From JANNVK01 sp031430435 (GTDB lineage: Bacteria > Acidobacteriota > Blastocatellia > Pyrinomonadales > Pyrinomonadaceae): a stretch of DNA of 64,000 nucleotides. The notes under the pieces were generated by a model. The model made no database searches. It was given only the letters and a program-made list of their open reading frames with translations, and had not been told where the DNA came from. The translations under genes and the position numbers were made by a program. Numbering within the stretch: position 1 is the stretch's first letter; each line of letters begins with the position of its first letter. The DNA lies in NCBI GenBank assembly GCA_031430435.1, contig JANPBM010000119.1, positions 31,942-95,941 on the forward strand. Direction: 5' to 3'. Of this stretch, positions 1 through 7,874 are shown piece by piece.

Positions 1-904
1 TTCCCGCGTCAGCCAACGCCAACGCCATGGCGCGAGCAGGTTCAAGCCCGTTTTCTTCTAAACGGACGCGGTGATACGCATCGCAAGTTGAACCGTAACC
101 CGAAATTTCAGCATAAATTTTCGCGTTTCGATTTACCGCGCTTTCCAAAGTTTCAAGCACAAAAATCCACGCTCCTTCGCCCAAAACAATCCCCGAACGT
201 TTTTTGTCGAATGGACGCGATGCTCGATGCGGTTCATCGTTCCAATCTTTTGTGAGAACCGTCATCAGATTAAAACCTTCCAAAATTCCGCGCGCGATCG
301 GTGAATCAACTCCGCCCGCAAGCATCATCTCGGTTTTGCCTAAAGCTATGTGTTGAGCCGCGTAACTTATTGCATCGGTTGAACTTGTGCAGCCGGTTGA
401 AACAACGTGCGAAAGCCCGTAAAGCCCGAAAACCATTGATAATTCGCTCGATAAACCACCGTGAGTCGAACTCGGAATTGTGTACAGACTGGCTTTATTT
501 ACTTGTCCCGTGAGCCAATAGACGTATTGCTTTTCGGTGAAAGACAGCCCGCCGCCGCCTGTTCCCAAAACTACGCCGAAGTTTCGTTTTTCTTCCAAAC
601 TCAAACGATCCGCGTCGATTTTCGCATCTTTCATCGCCTCGCGGGCGGCACATAACGCCAACGGAACAGTACGCGGGACGTGCTTTCTGTCCTTTGAATT
701 TAACTCGGCTTCCCAATCGAAATCTAAAACTTCCGCCGCGATTTTGACGGCTGAATCGGAAACATCGAAACTCTCAATCTTACGAATTCCGCTCACGCCG
801 TTTCGCAGCGATTCCCAATACTTTTCGCGTCCGATGCCGATTGGCGTAACGCACCCGAAACCCGTGATTACAACCCGACGAGGTTCTTTGAAATTTTTGA
901 ACAT
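1..904 (-). CDS. Beta-ketoacyl-ACP synthase, type II PKS/FabF-like (3' end outside window)
   Basis: Reading the minus strand from ATG at 904 gives 301 open codons that run off the window edge, so the C-terminal quarter is missing. The protein opens with RRVVITGFGCVTPIG, the usual thiolase-fold KAS start, and has the nucleophile elbow VSTGCTSSTDA with catalytic Cys172, then ASRPFDKKRSGIVLGEGA near residues 228-244. The VSTGCTS context is what I recall for the KS-alpha subunits of type II polyketide synthases, whereas FabF usually reads ATACATG. It catalyses decarboxylative Claisen condensation of malonyl-ACP with an acyl chain; whether it serves fatty acid or a specialised polyketide cannot be decided here. 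The two catalytic His residues lie beyond the window. No Shine-Dalgarno is visible, but a TATAAT box lies 6 bases before ATG. Confidence 0.88.
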   Translation of the reverse strand, partial: MFKNFKEPRRVVITGFGCVTPIGIGREKYWESLRNGVSGIRKIESFDVSDSAVKIAAEVLDFDWEAELNSKDRKHVPRTVPLALCAAREAMKDAKIDADRLSLEEKRNFGVVLGTGGGGLSFTEKQYVYWLTGQVNKASLYTIPSSTHGGLSSELSMVFGLYGLSHVVSTGCTSSTDAISYAAQHIALGKTEMMLAGGVDSPIARGILEGFNLMTVLTKDWNDEPHRASRPFDKKRSGIVLGEGAWIFVLETLESAVNRNAKIYAEISGYGSTCDAYHRVRLEENGLEPARAMALALADAG

Positions 905-910
905 AAAATT

Positions 911-916
911 ATTATA
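911..916 (-). promoter_or_regulatory. Putative -10 box directly before the ketosynthase start
   Basis: On the minus strand TATAAT is followed by 6 bases and then ATG at 904. A start site about 7 bases downstream of a -10 box would fall on the ATG itself, giving a leaderless message, which fits the absence of a Shine-Dalgarno. The -35 region (CTGCAA at 17-base spacing) is poor. Inference from motif only. Confidence 0.35.
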
Positions 917-950
917 AACACACAGTTACAAAGTTGCAGACGGAAAATAC

Positions 951-987
951 AAAAAAGCGGACAATACTTTCGATATTTATCCGCTTT
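951..987 (-). terminator. Intrinsic terminator after the SPFH gene
   Basis: On the minus strand an 8-bp stem AAAGCGGA/TCCGCTTT encloses an AT-rich partly pairing loop and ends in a run of six T. It lies 27 bases past the SPFH stop codon and separates that gene from the ketosynthase. Confidence 0.6.
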
Positions 988-1013
988 ATAACTTTCCCTT
1001 TTACCTTTTAATT

Positions 1014-2183
1014 TTAACCTGCGTCAGCCTTTGTTCCGCATTCGTTGCAGAATTTTGTTCCCGCCGGAAGCTCGGCTTGGCAACCCGAACACTTGATTTT
1101 CTCTTGTTTCGAGCCGCATTCGTTGCAAAATTTTGCTCCTTCACGCAAACTTACTCCGCATTTTACGCACGGAACTTGGGCGACTTCCATTTTTCCGCCG
1201 CAATCTCCGCAGAACTTTGTCCCGACGGGATTCGGTTTATTGCAAGTCGGACACGAAATCATTTGCGATTGCGGTGGTTGTGCCTGTTGCGATTGTCCGC
1301 CGGATGGCTGTCCTTGCTGTCCGCCAAACGCATTTACCATTTGGTTTCCCATCGCAAAACCTGCTCCCATTTGAACGCCCATTCCGCCGCCGCCTTCGTT
1401 TTGAGCCGCATCACGCAACGCATCCGCCGCTTGAAACTTCATATATTGATCGACATTGCCGATTGCTCCCATCGAAGAACGCTTATCGATTGCCGCTTCA
1501 ACTTCTTCGGGCAACGAGATGTTTTCGACATAAAACTTCGTTACTTCCAAGCCGTAAGTTTTAAAATCTTCATTGATTTTTACGCGAATCGCATCGCCTA
1601 ATTCTTTGTATTGAGCAGCTAAATCGAGTGCGGCAATCTTCATTTCGCCGATTGCGTCCGAAAATTCCGAAACAATCGCCCGTTTCAGTTGCCCGTCAAT
1701 ATCTTCGACCGTAAAATGTCCGTTCGTTCCCGCAATTTCTTTGATAAAAGTTTGCGGATCGCTCACACGCAACGAATACGCGCCAAACGCACGCAGACGC
1801 ACGATGCCGAAATCTGCATCACGCAGCATGACAGGATTTGCGGTTCCCCACTTTGCATCGGTAAATTGTTTGGTGTTGACGAAATAAACTTCGGCTTTGA
1901 GCGGAGAATTAAAACCGAATTTCCACGCCTCAAGTTTAGACATAATCGGCGTATTTCCGCCGTCAATCGTATAACTTCCGGGACCGAAAACATCAGCCGC
2001 TTGTCCTTGGTAAACAAAAACCGCCGCTTGCGATTCACGGACGATCAGTTTCGCGCCGTTTTTAATTTCCTGATTATGCACAGGAAAACGATAAAGCATC
2101 GTGTTGCCCGAATCATCAAGCCACTCGATGACCTCGATAAATTGGTTCAACGCTTCATTTTTAATTCTGTCGAATAAACTCAT
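1014..2183 (-). CDS. SPFH (band 7) domain protein with three zinc ribbons
   Basis: This 389-residue protein has an N-terminal SPFH/band-7 region (about 20-235) of the type seen in Bacillus YdjI-like proteins, a Gly/Gln-rich linker (about 265-305), and three tandem CxxC...CxxC zinc ribbons at the C terminus (CPTCNKPNPVGTKFCGDCG, CVKCG...CNECG, CSGCQ...CNECG). There is no signal peptide or obvious membrane helix, so it is probably cytoplasmic and membrane-associated. SPFH proteins oligomerise on membranes; in Bacillus the relatives belong to membrane-stress responses, but the role here is unknown. The start is backed by AAAGGAG 7 bases upstream. A 42-codon ORF lies just upstream on the same strand. 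Confidence 0.85.
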   Translation of the reverse strand: MSLFDRIKNEALNQFIEVIEWLDDSGNTMLYRFPVHNQEIKNGAKLIVRESQAAVFVYQGQAADVFGPGSYTIDGGNTPIMSKLEAWKFGFNSPLKAEVYFVNTKQFTDAKWGTANPVMLRDADFGIVRLRAFGAYSLRVSDPQTFIKEIAGTNGHFTVEDIDGQLKRAIVSEFSDAIGEMKIAALDLAAQYKELGDAIRVKINEDFKTYGLEVTKFYVENISLPEEVEAAIDKRSSMGAIGNVDQYMKFQAADALRDAAQNEGGGGMGVQMGAGFAMGNQMVNAFGGQQGQPSGGQSQQAQPPQSQMISCPTCNKPNPVGTKFCGDCGGKMEVAQVPCVKCGVSLREGAKFCNECGSKQEKIKCSGCQAELPAGTKFCNECGTKADAG

Positions 2184-2279
2184 TTCAAAACTCCTTTTGT
2201 TAAAATCTTAACGAAAAATATGGCACAAATTAACTTACTTGAAAAGTGAAATCGTTGCTGAAATCAATTTTTTTTAGTT

Positions 2280-2408
2280 TTATAAACCGTCGGCAATACC
2301 GGCAAGAATGCTTCCGACAAACTCAAAAGCTATTTCAAATACAATTTCAAAAAACGTCTCAACCAAAGACTCGACTGCCTCTTCCTTTATATCTTGTAAA
2401 ACATTCAT
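2280..2408 (-). CDS. Small acidic hydrophobic protein (42 aa), candidate SPFH partner
   Basis: The minus strand carries ATG at 2408 and TAA at 2280-2282 in frame, encoding 42 residues that begin MNVLQDIKEEAVESLVETFF and end in GSILAGIADGL. The middle alternates Phe/Ile/Val with Glu (residues 15-33), suggesting an amphipathic or membrane-surface helix, and the net charge is strongly negative. CTTGAGG lies 7 bases before the start, and the stretch between that motif and ATG (TTTTGAA) is the same as at the SPFH gene 97 bases further on. I do not recognise the family. It may be co-transcribed with the SPFH gene. Plausible but unproven as a real gene. Confidence 0.5.
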   Translation of the reverse strand: MNVLQDIKEEAVESLVETFFEIVFEIAFEFVGSILAGIADGL

Positions 2409-2492
2409 TTCAAAACCTCAAGAAATATAACGAAAAATATTGCTTAAAGTTTCTGATTTACCGAGAAAAATTTGCTAAAATATAAGCAAGTT

Positions 2493-2798
2493 ATGACATT
2501 CTATCACATTACAACGCCCGAACATTGGTCAAAATACGCCGCCGATTCATTTTACGAAGCCGAAAGTCTGCATTCCGAAGGCTTTATTCACGGCAGTTTT
2601 GCCGAACAATTAGATGAAACTTTGGCGACCTATTACAAAAACGTCGAAAAAGTTCTGATCTTGACGATTGAAGAAGTAAATCTTGAATCCGAACTAAAAG
2701 TTGAAAAATCCCGCAACGGACAGTTTTTTCCGCACGTTTACGGAAAACTCAATAAATCCGCGATTTCTTATGTAGAAGAACGAGAGTTGAAAAATTGA
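2493..2798 (+). CDS. DUF952 family protein
   Basis: The 101-residue protein has the DUF952 pattern: an opening FYHITTPEHW, then the SLHSEGFIHGSFAEQ block at about 28-42 and a closing FPHVYGKLNKSAI block at about 77-89. The family is small, cytosolic and of unknown biochemical function, though it is often listed near glutathione S-transferase-like proteins. I chose ATG at 2493 over an in-frame TTG at 2472 because family members start right at the HIT block; neither has a strong Shine-Dalgarno. It is transcribed alone and converges on the DASS transporter. Confidence 0.8.
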   Translation: MTFYHITTPEHWSKYAADSFYEAESLHSEGFIHGSFAEQLDETLATYYKNVEKVLILTIEEVNLESELKVEKSRNGQFFPHVYGKLNKSAISYVEERELKN

Positions 2799-2838
2799 TT
2801 CATCAGTTTATTCTTTCAATCAACAAATGAATCAATTT
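2792..2838. terminator. Inverted repeat between convergent genes
   Basis: A perfect 12-base inverted repeat (AAATTGATTCAT at 2792-2803, ATGAATCAATTT at 2827-2838) spans the stop codons of the convergent DUF952 and DASS genes. The loop is 23 bases and T-runs are short, so it is a weak bidirectional terminator candidate. Confidence 0.3.
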
Positions 2839-4244
2839 CAATACCAGCCAAGAAATTTCCACCAAATTAAACCGATAATTGTCCAAATTGCGATGTTGAT
2901 AACGGAACAAATCAAGCCGATTGTCCACCAATTTGTTTGTTTGACGTAGCCGACACCGAATAAAATCGGACCCGAAGTTGTGCCGTAATGCGTAATTCCG
3001 GCGTTTAGATTCGAGAAAAACGCGAGCAACAAAACCGCCAGTGCCGGCGGCGAACCGACCGCGATCGTGACGACTAAAAACGGCACATACATCGCCGTAA
3101 CGTGAGCCGTAATCGAGGCAAAAGCGTAGTGCGAGTAAAAATAAATAAGGACTAAAATCGCCAACGCCAGCGTCCAACTCATTCCGTTTGTGTAACTTGC
3201 CATCTTTTCGGCAAAGAGTTTCGTCAAACCTGTTTCGCCCAAAGATGTTGCCAAATTTACCAAACCGCCATACCAGATAAAAACTTCCCACGCCGAATGT
3301 TCGTTCGTGATGTCTTTCCAATCGAGTACTTTTGTCAGCAATAAAACCGCAATTCCGAGCAATGCAACGAGTGTTGTATCCAGACCGTTGAGCTTTTTAG
3401 TTGCCCACAACACCACAACCATCAAAAAAACTGCCGACATTATCCATTCTTGCCAAGACACTTTGCCGAGTTTACCAAGTTGTTCCTTCGCAAATTCGGC
3501 GGCTTTCGGCGTAGAACGAATTTCGGGCGGAAAAAACTTGTAAATCATCAACGGAATAGCAATCAGTGATAATAACGACGGAACGCTCGACGCGATTAAC
3601 CAATTCGCATACGTCAATTCGATATTCGCGGTTTTCAACGCAAAATCGGCGATAATAAAGTTTGAAACTTGTCCGGTCAGAAACGTCGCACAGATAATAA
3701 CTTCGGTTTGATAGAGCAGATTTATCAGAAAAGTGCCGAGTTTATTTGATGATTCGTCGTTCGGATGCGAATCGTAAGTTTCAGCGATGCTTCGGGTTAT
3801 CGGCAAGATTATTCCGCCCATTCTCGCACCTGTGGACGGAACGACGGTCGCCAAAAGCGTTTCCGCAATCACCAGCGAATAACCGAGTCCGAGCGTTTTT
3901 GCCCCAATCGCACGGACGAAATAAAGAGCAGTTCGTCTGCCCAAACCTGTTTTTATCATTCCGCGCGACAGAAAAAACGCCGCTAAAACCAGCCACACAA
4001 CCGGATCGGAATAACCTTTTAACGCTTTATCGATCGGCAACGCGCCAAAAACAACGACCGCAATCACGCCGAGGAAAACCATCGCACTTCCGGTTAAAGG
4101 CTGCATGATCGAACCGACAACGGTGGCGATAAAAATTGCCAACAGCGTCCAAGATTCTCTCGTAACGCCTGCGGGTACAGGTGCAAACGCAATCCCGAAG
4201 CCGACCGCGAGAACGATTAACCATTTGACAAGATTTTTTTGCAT
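2838..4244 (-). CDS. DASS (SLC13) family dicarboxylate transporter
   Basis: The 468-residue polytopic membrane protein has 11-12 hydrophobic segments. It resembles the CitT/YflS/2-oxoglutarate-malate translocator branch of the divalent anion:sodium symporter family, with the motif VVPSTGARMGGIILPI near residue 134 in the first repeat and SHYAFASITAHVTAM near residue 366 in the second. Likely substrates are C4 dicarboxylates, citrate or 2-oxoglutarate; sequence alone does not choose between them. The start lies only 4 bases after the T-run of the terminator that closes the liv operon, and there is no Shine-Dalgarno. A TATAAT sits at 4261-4266, so a leader of about 10 bases is likely. Confidence 0.88.
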   Translation of the reverse strand: MQKNLVKWLIVLAVGFGIAFAPVPAGVTRESWTLLAIFIATVVGSIMQPLTGSAMVFLGVIAVVVFGALPIDKALKGYSDPVVWLVLAAFFLSRGMIKTGLGRRTALYFVRAIGAKTLGLGYSLVIAETLLATVVPSTGARMGGIILPITRSIAETYDSHPNDESSNKLGTFLINLLYQTEVIICATFLTGQVSNFIIADFALKTANIELTYANWLIASSVPSLLSLIAIPLMIYKFFPPEIRSTPKAAEFAKEQLGKLGKVSWQEWIMSAVFLMVVVLWATKKLNGLDTTLVALLGIAVLLLTKVLDWKDITNEHSAWEVFIWYGGLVNLATSLGETGLTKLFAEKMASYTNGMSWTLALAILVLIYFYSHYAFASITAHVTAMYVPFLVVTIAVGSPPALAVLLLAFFSNLNAGITHYGTTSGPILFGVGYVKQTNWWTIGLICSVINIAIWTIIGLIWWKFLGWY

Positions 4245-4248
4245 ATAG

Positions 4249-4281
4249 AAAAAGAACGCATTATACTTAAGTAATGCGTTC
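4249..4281 (-). terminator. Intrinsic terminator of the liv operon
   Basis: On the minus strand a perfect 10-bp stem (GAACGCATTA/TAATGCGTTC) with an 8-base loop is followed by TTTTTC. It lies 26 bases beyond the livF stop. The loop side contains TATAAT (4261-4266), which could act as the -10 box of the next gene, so terminator and promoter would share bases. Confidence 0.65.
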
Positions 4282-4306
4282 CGGTAAGTCGTTTAATATC
4301 AAAAAA

Positions 4307-5011
4307 CTATTCGCCCAAATATGCTTCCTTCACGCGCGGATCGTTTGCCAAAACTTTTGAATCGCCTTCCATCACGATTCGTCCGGTTTCAAGCACATAC
4401 GCCCGATCGGAATGTTGCAAAGCGCCAAACGCATTTTGTTCAACCAAAAGAATTGTCGTGCCTTTCGAGCGGATTTCGTCGATTGCTTCAAAAATTTGAT
4501 GAACTACCAAAGGAGCAAGACCGAGCGACGGTTCGTCGAGCAACAACAAACGCGGACGGCACATCAAAGCACGAGCCATTGCCAGCATTTGCTGTTCGCC
4601 GCCGGAAAGTGTTCCCGCTTTTTGCGATTCGCGTTCTTTTAAACGCGGAAACATTGCGAAACCTCTTTCCAAATCATCTTTAATTCCGGCTTTATCTTTG
4701 CGGATATAGGCTCCCATATCCAGATTTTCGCGGATTGATAAATTGGCAAAAACTCCGCGACCTTCGGGCGACATTGAAATTCCCATCGGAACAAGTTTGT
4801 GGGTTGCCATTCCGCTGATTTCTTTACCTTCGTATTTAACGGAACCCAATCTGGGCGAAAGCAAGCCCGTAATTGTCCGCAACGTGGTGGACTTTCCTGC
4901 TCCGTTGGCACCGATTAACGTTACCACTTCGCCTTGTTCGACACGCAACGAAATATCTGTCAACGCTTCAATCGCACCGTAATTAACTGAAATATTTTCT
5001 AAAACTAGCAT
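4307..5011 (-). CDS. livF: Branched-chain amino acid ABC transporter ATPase LivF
   Basis: At 234 residues it is the usual LivF length. It has Walker A GANGAGKST (about 34-42), signature LSGGEQQMLAMARAL (about 136-150), Walker B LLLLDEPSLGLAP and a switch-His region VEQNAFGA. The SLGLAP/VVHQIFEAI stretch after Walker B is characteristic of LivF rather than LivG. It forms the cytoplasmic heterodimeric motor with LivG. It is last in a five-gene minus-strand operon, 18 bases after livG, with a terminator downstream. Confidence 0.93.
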   Translation of the reverse strand: MLVLENISVNYGAIEALTDISLRVEQGEVVTLIGANGAGKSTTLRTITGLLSPRLGSVKYEGKEISGMATHKLVPMGISMSPEGRGVFANLSIRENLDMGAYIRKDKAGIKDDLERGFAMFPRLKERESQKAGTLSGGEQQMLAMARALMCRPRLLLLDEPSLGLAPLVVHQIFEAIDEIRSKGTTILLVEQNAFGALQHSDRAYVLETGRIVMEGDSKVLANDPRVKEAYLGE

Positions 5012-5029
5012 CTCTTTTGCAATTATAAT

Positions 5030-5803
5030 TTAGCTGCCCAAATAGGCTTCAATAACTTTCGGGTCATTTTTAATTTCTTCGGGACTGCCAAGCGCGATGG
5101 ATTTGCCGTAATCCACCACCTGAATGCGGTCGCAAACTCCCATCACAACCCGCATATTGTGTTCAACCAACACAACGGTCAAATCAAATTTATCTCGAAT
5201 TTCTTTAATCAACCTCGTTAAATCCTCTTGCTCGGACGGATTCATGCCGGCTGCGGGTTCGTCCAAAAGCAACAACTGCGGTTTGGTCGCCAATGCTCGA
5301 ACTATTTCTAAACGGCGTTGATTTCCATACGGTAAACCGGTTCCGCCTTCGTCTTTGTATTTGGCAAGATCGAAAATTTCCAACAGTTCCATCGCAAAAT
5401 CACGATGTTCTTTTTCGTCCTTGAAATAGCGAGGCAATCGAAAAACAGCTTCTACCATCGTCTGTTTGGAATGACGATGACACGCCGTAACAACGTTTTC
5501 CAAGACTGTCATTGAAGGAAAAAGGCGAATGTTTTGAAAAGTTCGTGAAACGCCAAGCCGCGAAATTTGATACGGACGTTTACCGTTTATTCGCGTTCCG
5601 TCAATAAAAATGTCGCCCGAAGTAGGTTCGTAAACGCCGGTTAATAGATTAAAAACGGTCGTCTTTCCCGCCCCGTTCGGTCCGATAAGCCCGAAGATTT
5701 CGCCTCGGTGAACATTCATATCCAACTCTTTAACCGCCGTTAAACCGCCGAATTTTATCACCGCTTTATTTGTTTGCAAAACTAAATCATTGCTTTTGTT
5801 CAT
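5030..5803 (-). CDS. livG: Branched-chain amino acid ABC transporter ATPase LivG
   Basis: This 257-residue ATPase has Walker A GPNGAGKTT (about 42-50), a LivG-type signature LPYGNQRRLEIVRAL in which the usual LSGG is replaced by LPYG, as is normal in this subfamily, and Walker B LLLLDEPAAGMNP. The insert between Walker A and the signature (GVSRTFQNIRLFPSMTVLEN) is typical of LivG. Its start overlaps the livM stop by four bases (ATGA), indicating translational coupling. Confidence 0.93.
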   Translation of the reverse strand: MNKSNDLVLQTNKAVIKFGGLTAVKELDMNVHRGEIFGLIGPNGAGKTTVFNLLTGVYEPTSGDIFIDGTRINGKRPYQISRLGVSRTFQNIRLFPSMTVLENVVTACHRHSKQTMVEAVFRLPRYFKDEKEHRDFAMELLEIFDLAKYKDEGGTGLPYGNQRRLEIVRALATKPQLLLLDEPAAGMNPSEQEDLTRLIKEIRDKFDLTVVLVEHNMRVVMGVCDRIQVVDYGKSIALGSPEEIKNDPKVIEAYLGS

Positions 5804-6831
5804 TTTGCGAGTCCTCCTTTGCGCTTAAAGAAGTCCATAATTTCTTTTGTTCCCAAAATGCCTTGCGGACGTAAAATCATTGTCAGAATTAAAATCAAGG
5901 CAAAAATAACCAGTCGTAAATCTGCAAATTTAATTACCGTTTCGCCAACTTGAATATCCGGAAGTTGCCGCAAAAGTTCGGGTAAAAGCGTGACGACTAT
6001 TGCGCCTAAAATCGCTCCCGTCATCGAACCCATTCCGCCGATGACAATCATAATAATAATCTCGAACGACTTAATAAACTGAAAATCATTGGTGTGCAGA
6101 AACTTGTTGTAATGGGCAAAAAGAACACCCGCAATTCCTGCAAAAGATGAGCCGAGAATAAACGAAGTTACTTTATAGCGAGTCGTGTTTACCCCCATTG
6201 CCTCTGCGGCAAGTTCGTCTTCGCGAATAGAAATTAACGCTCGTCCCGTATCGGATTTTACGATATTATGAACAAAGATGACCGTAATCACGGTAAATAC
6301 GCCGATCCAAAGGAAACTTGCATAACCCGGAACCGCATAGCCCGTGGCGCCGCCGACCGCGTCGATATTCAAAATAACAATGCGGATTATTTCTGCGAAT
6401 CCGAGTGTAACAATTGCCAGATAATCACCTTTTAAGCGCAAACTCGGAATTCCGACAATTGCCCCCGCGATTCCGGCGGCGACGGCGCCGATGATGATGG
6501 CGATTAGTAAAACAATGCCCATTGCGACATTTTCACCAAAAAAACCAAAGACAGATTCGAGCGATTTTCCGTAGTTTACCGAAAAGTACGCCGAAGAATA
6601 AGCTCCGACAGCCATAAATCCCGCGTGACCGATCGAAAACTGTCCGGTAAATCCGTTTATCAGATTGAGCGACGTTGCCAAAATCATACTGATGGCAATA
6701 AAGACCAATATTCGCCCCGTATAATCGTCAAAACCGAACCCTAAAAATCCGGTTTTGCTCAACATTTCGTTCAAAACGTAAATTGCCGCAAGAGCTGCAA
6801 CAATGCCAATAGTTGTTTTTATCCAATTCAT
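5800..6831 (-). CDS. livM: Branched-chain amino acid ABC transporter permease LivM
   Basis: The 343-residue permease has 9-10 hydrophobic segments. Family landmarks are SLNLINGFTGQFSIGHAGFMAVGAY (split here as SLNLINGFTG then QFSIGHAGFMAVGAY), LRLKGDYLAIVTLGFAEIIR, and the cytoplasmic EAA-like loop SIREDELAAEAMGVNTTRYK that contacts the ATPase. I take ATG at 6831 rather than the TTG two codons earlier. It pairs with LivH in the membrane and overlaps livG by four bases. Confidence 0.92.
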   Translation of the reverse strand: MNWIKTTIGIVAALAAIYVLNEMLSKTGFLGFGFDDYTGRILVFIAISMILATSLNLINGFTGQFSIGHAGFMAVGAYSSAYFSVNYGKSLESVFGFFGENVAMGIVLLIAIIIGAVAAGIAGAIVGIPSLRLKGDYLAIVTLGFAEIIRIVILNIDAVGGATGYAVPGYASFLWIGVFTVITVIFVHNIVKSDTGRALISIREDELAAEAMGVNTTRYKVTSFILGSSFAGIAGVLFAHYNKFLHTNDFQFIKSFEIIIMIVIGGMGSMTGAILGAIVVTLLPELLRQLPDIQVGETVIKFADLRLVIFALILILTMILRPQGILGTKEIMDFFKRKGGLAK

Positions 6832-6879
6832 AAACAATAGTTACCGGTTAATCTATATCAGGCAACAATTAACAATTTA

Positions 6880-7797
6880 CTAAACTTTCTCCTGCACATT
6901 CGATCCCAAAAGTCCCGCAGGTCGAATTAACAGCACCAAAATCAAAATTGCGAAAGCCACGGCATCCCGATAAGTTGACGGAATCCCGATGTAACTTCCG
7001 TAACCGACTACCAATGTTTCCGCCGCACCGATTAGTAATCCGCCGAGAACCGCGCCCGGAATATTTCCGATTCCGCCCAAAACGGCTGCCACAAAGGCTT
7101 TCAGTCCATACATAATTCCCATCAACGGGTCAATTTTAGGATTATATTGCGCCGTCAAAACTCCGCCTGCCGCCGCGAGCGCAGACCCCAAAGCAAAGGT
7201 AAACGAAATCACGAAATCAGTGTTTATTCCCATCAATTTTGCAGATGCTAAATTGAAAGAAACCGCCCGCATCGCTTTACCGATTTTCGTGTAAAAAATA
7301 ATGTATTGCAGTGCAACCATCAACAGCATTGACACCGTAAAAATTAAAATCTGCGAAGTTGAAATTTTTGCATTTCCAAAAAGAGTAAAACTGTCGTTCG
7401 TAATCAGTTGGGGAAAAGCCTTCGGAGTTCCGGAAAATATAAAGACGAAAAGATACTCGATTAACAGCGACACCCCGATTGCCGTAATGAGTGTCGTCAT
7501 TTTCGAGAATTTTCTGACCGGACGATAGGCAAAGCGTTCGATTATCATTCCGACAATCGCGGCAACCGCCATTGATCCGAGTAACGTTACGGCAAAGCCC
7601 AAAATCGACGGATTCGTGGCAAACCCCAATGATGTGGCGATAATGAATCCGGTGTATGCGCCAACCATATAAATGTCGCCGTGCGCGAAATTTATCAGTC
7701 GCAAAGTCCCGTAAACCATCGTGTAGCCGAGAGCAATGAGCGCATAAATCGAGCCGATCGTCAGACCGTTTATAAGTTGTTGAACAAAAGTGTCCAT
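6880..7797 (-). CDS. livH: Branched-chain amino acid ABC transporter permease LivH
   Basis: This 305-residue permease begins with QQLINGLTIGSIYALIALG, the LivH hallmark, followed by YGTLRLINFAHGDIYMVGAY. The coupling loop RAVSFNLASAKLMGINTDFV and the conserved GGIGNIPGAVLGGLLIGAAE stretch are present. It forms the LivHM channel. The gene follows livK after 77 bases, a spacer holding a small hairpin that may lower expression of the permease and ATPase genes relative to the binding protein. Confidence 0.93.
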   Translation of the reverse strand: MDTFVQQLINGLTIGSIYALIALGYTMVYGTLRLINFAHGDIYMVGAYTGFIIATSLGFATNPSILGFAVTLLGSMAVAAIVGMIIERFAYRPVRKFSKMTTLITAIGVSLLIEYLFVFIFSGTPKAFPQLITNDSFTLFGNAKISTSQILIFTVSMLLMVALQYIIFYTKIGKAMRAVSFNLASAKLMGINTDFVISFTFALGSALAAAGGVLTAQYNPKIDPLMGIMYGLKAFVAAVLGGIGNIPGAVLGGLLIGAAETLVVGYGSYIGIPSTYRDAVAFAILILVLLIRPAGLLGSNVQEKV

Positions 7798-7829
7798 ATT
7801 ATTCAGAGCAAAAGCCTTAAAACGGAGTC

Positions 7830-7851
7830 TTGGGTCAATAACTTAACCCAA
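7830..7851 (-). other. Small hairpin in the livK-livH spacer
   Basis: A 6-bp stem (TTGGGT at 7830-7835, ACCCAA at 7846-7851) lies between livK and livH with no T-run directly after it. Such spacer hairpins after binding-protein genes often stabilise the upstream message. Inference only. Confidence 0.3.
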
Positions 7852-7874
7852 AACCCCAATTTTTACTTCTAAAG

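Noticed and set aside
301..917. Plus-strand ORFs of 64-126 residues (301-513, 461-655, 537-917)
   Set aside because: They are antisense to the ketosynthase frame, which has clear catalytic motifs, and lack a sensible start or composition.
2246..2485. 79-residue plus-strand ORF
   Set aside because: It is opposite to the 42-codon minus ORF, has no Shine-Dalgarno and is low-complexity Phe/Leu/Lys.
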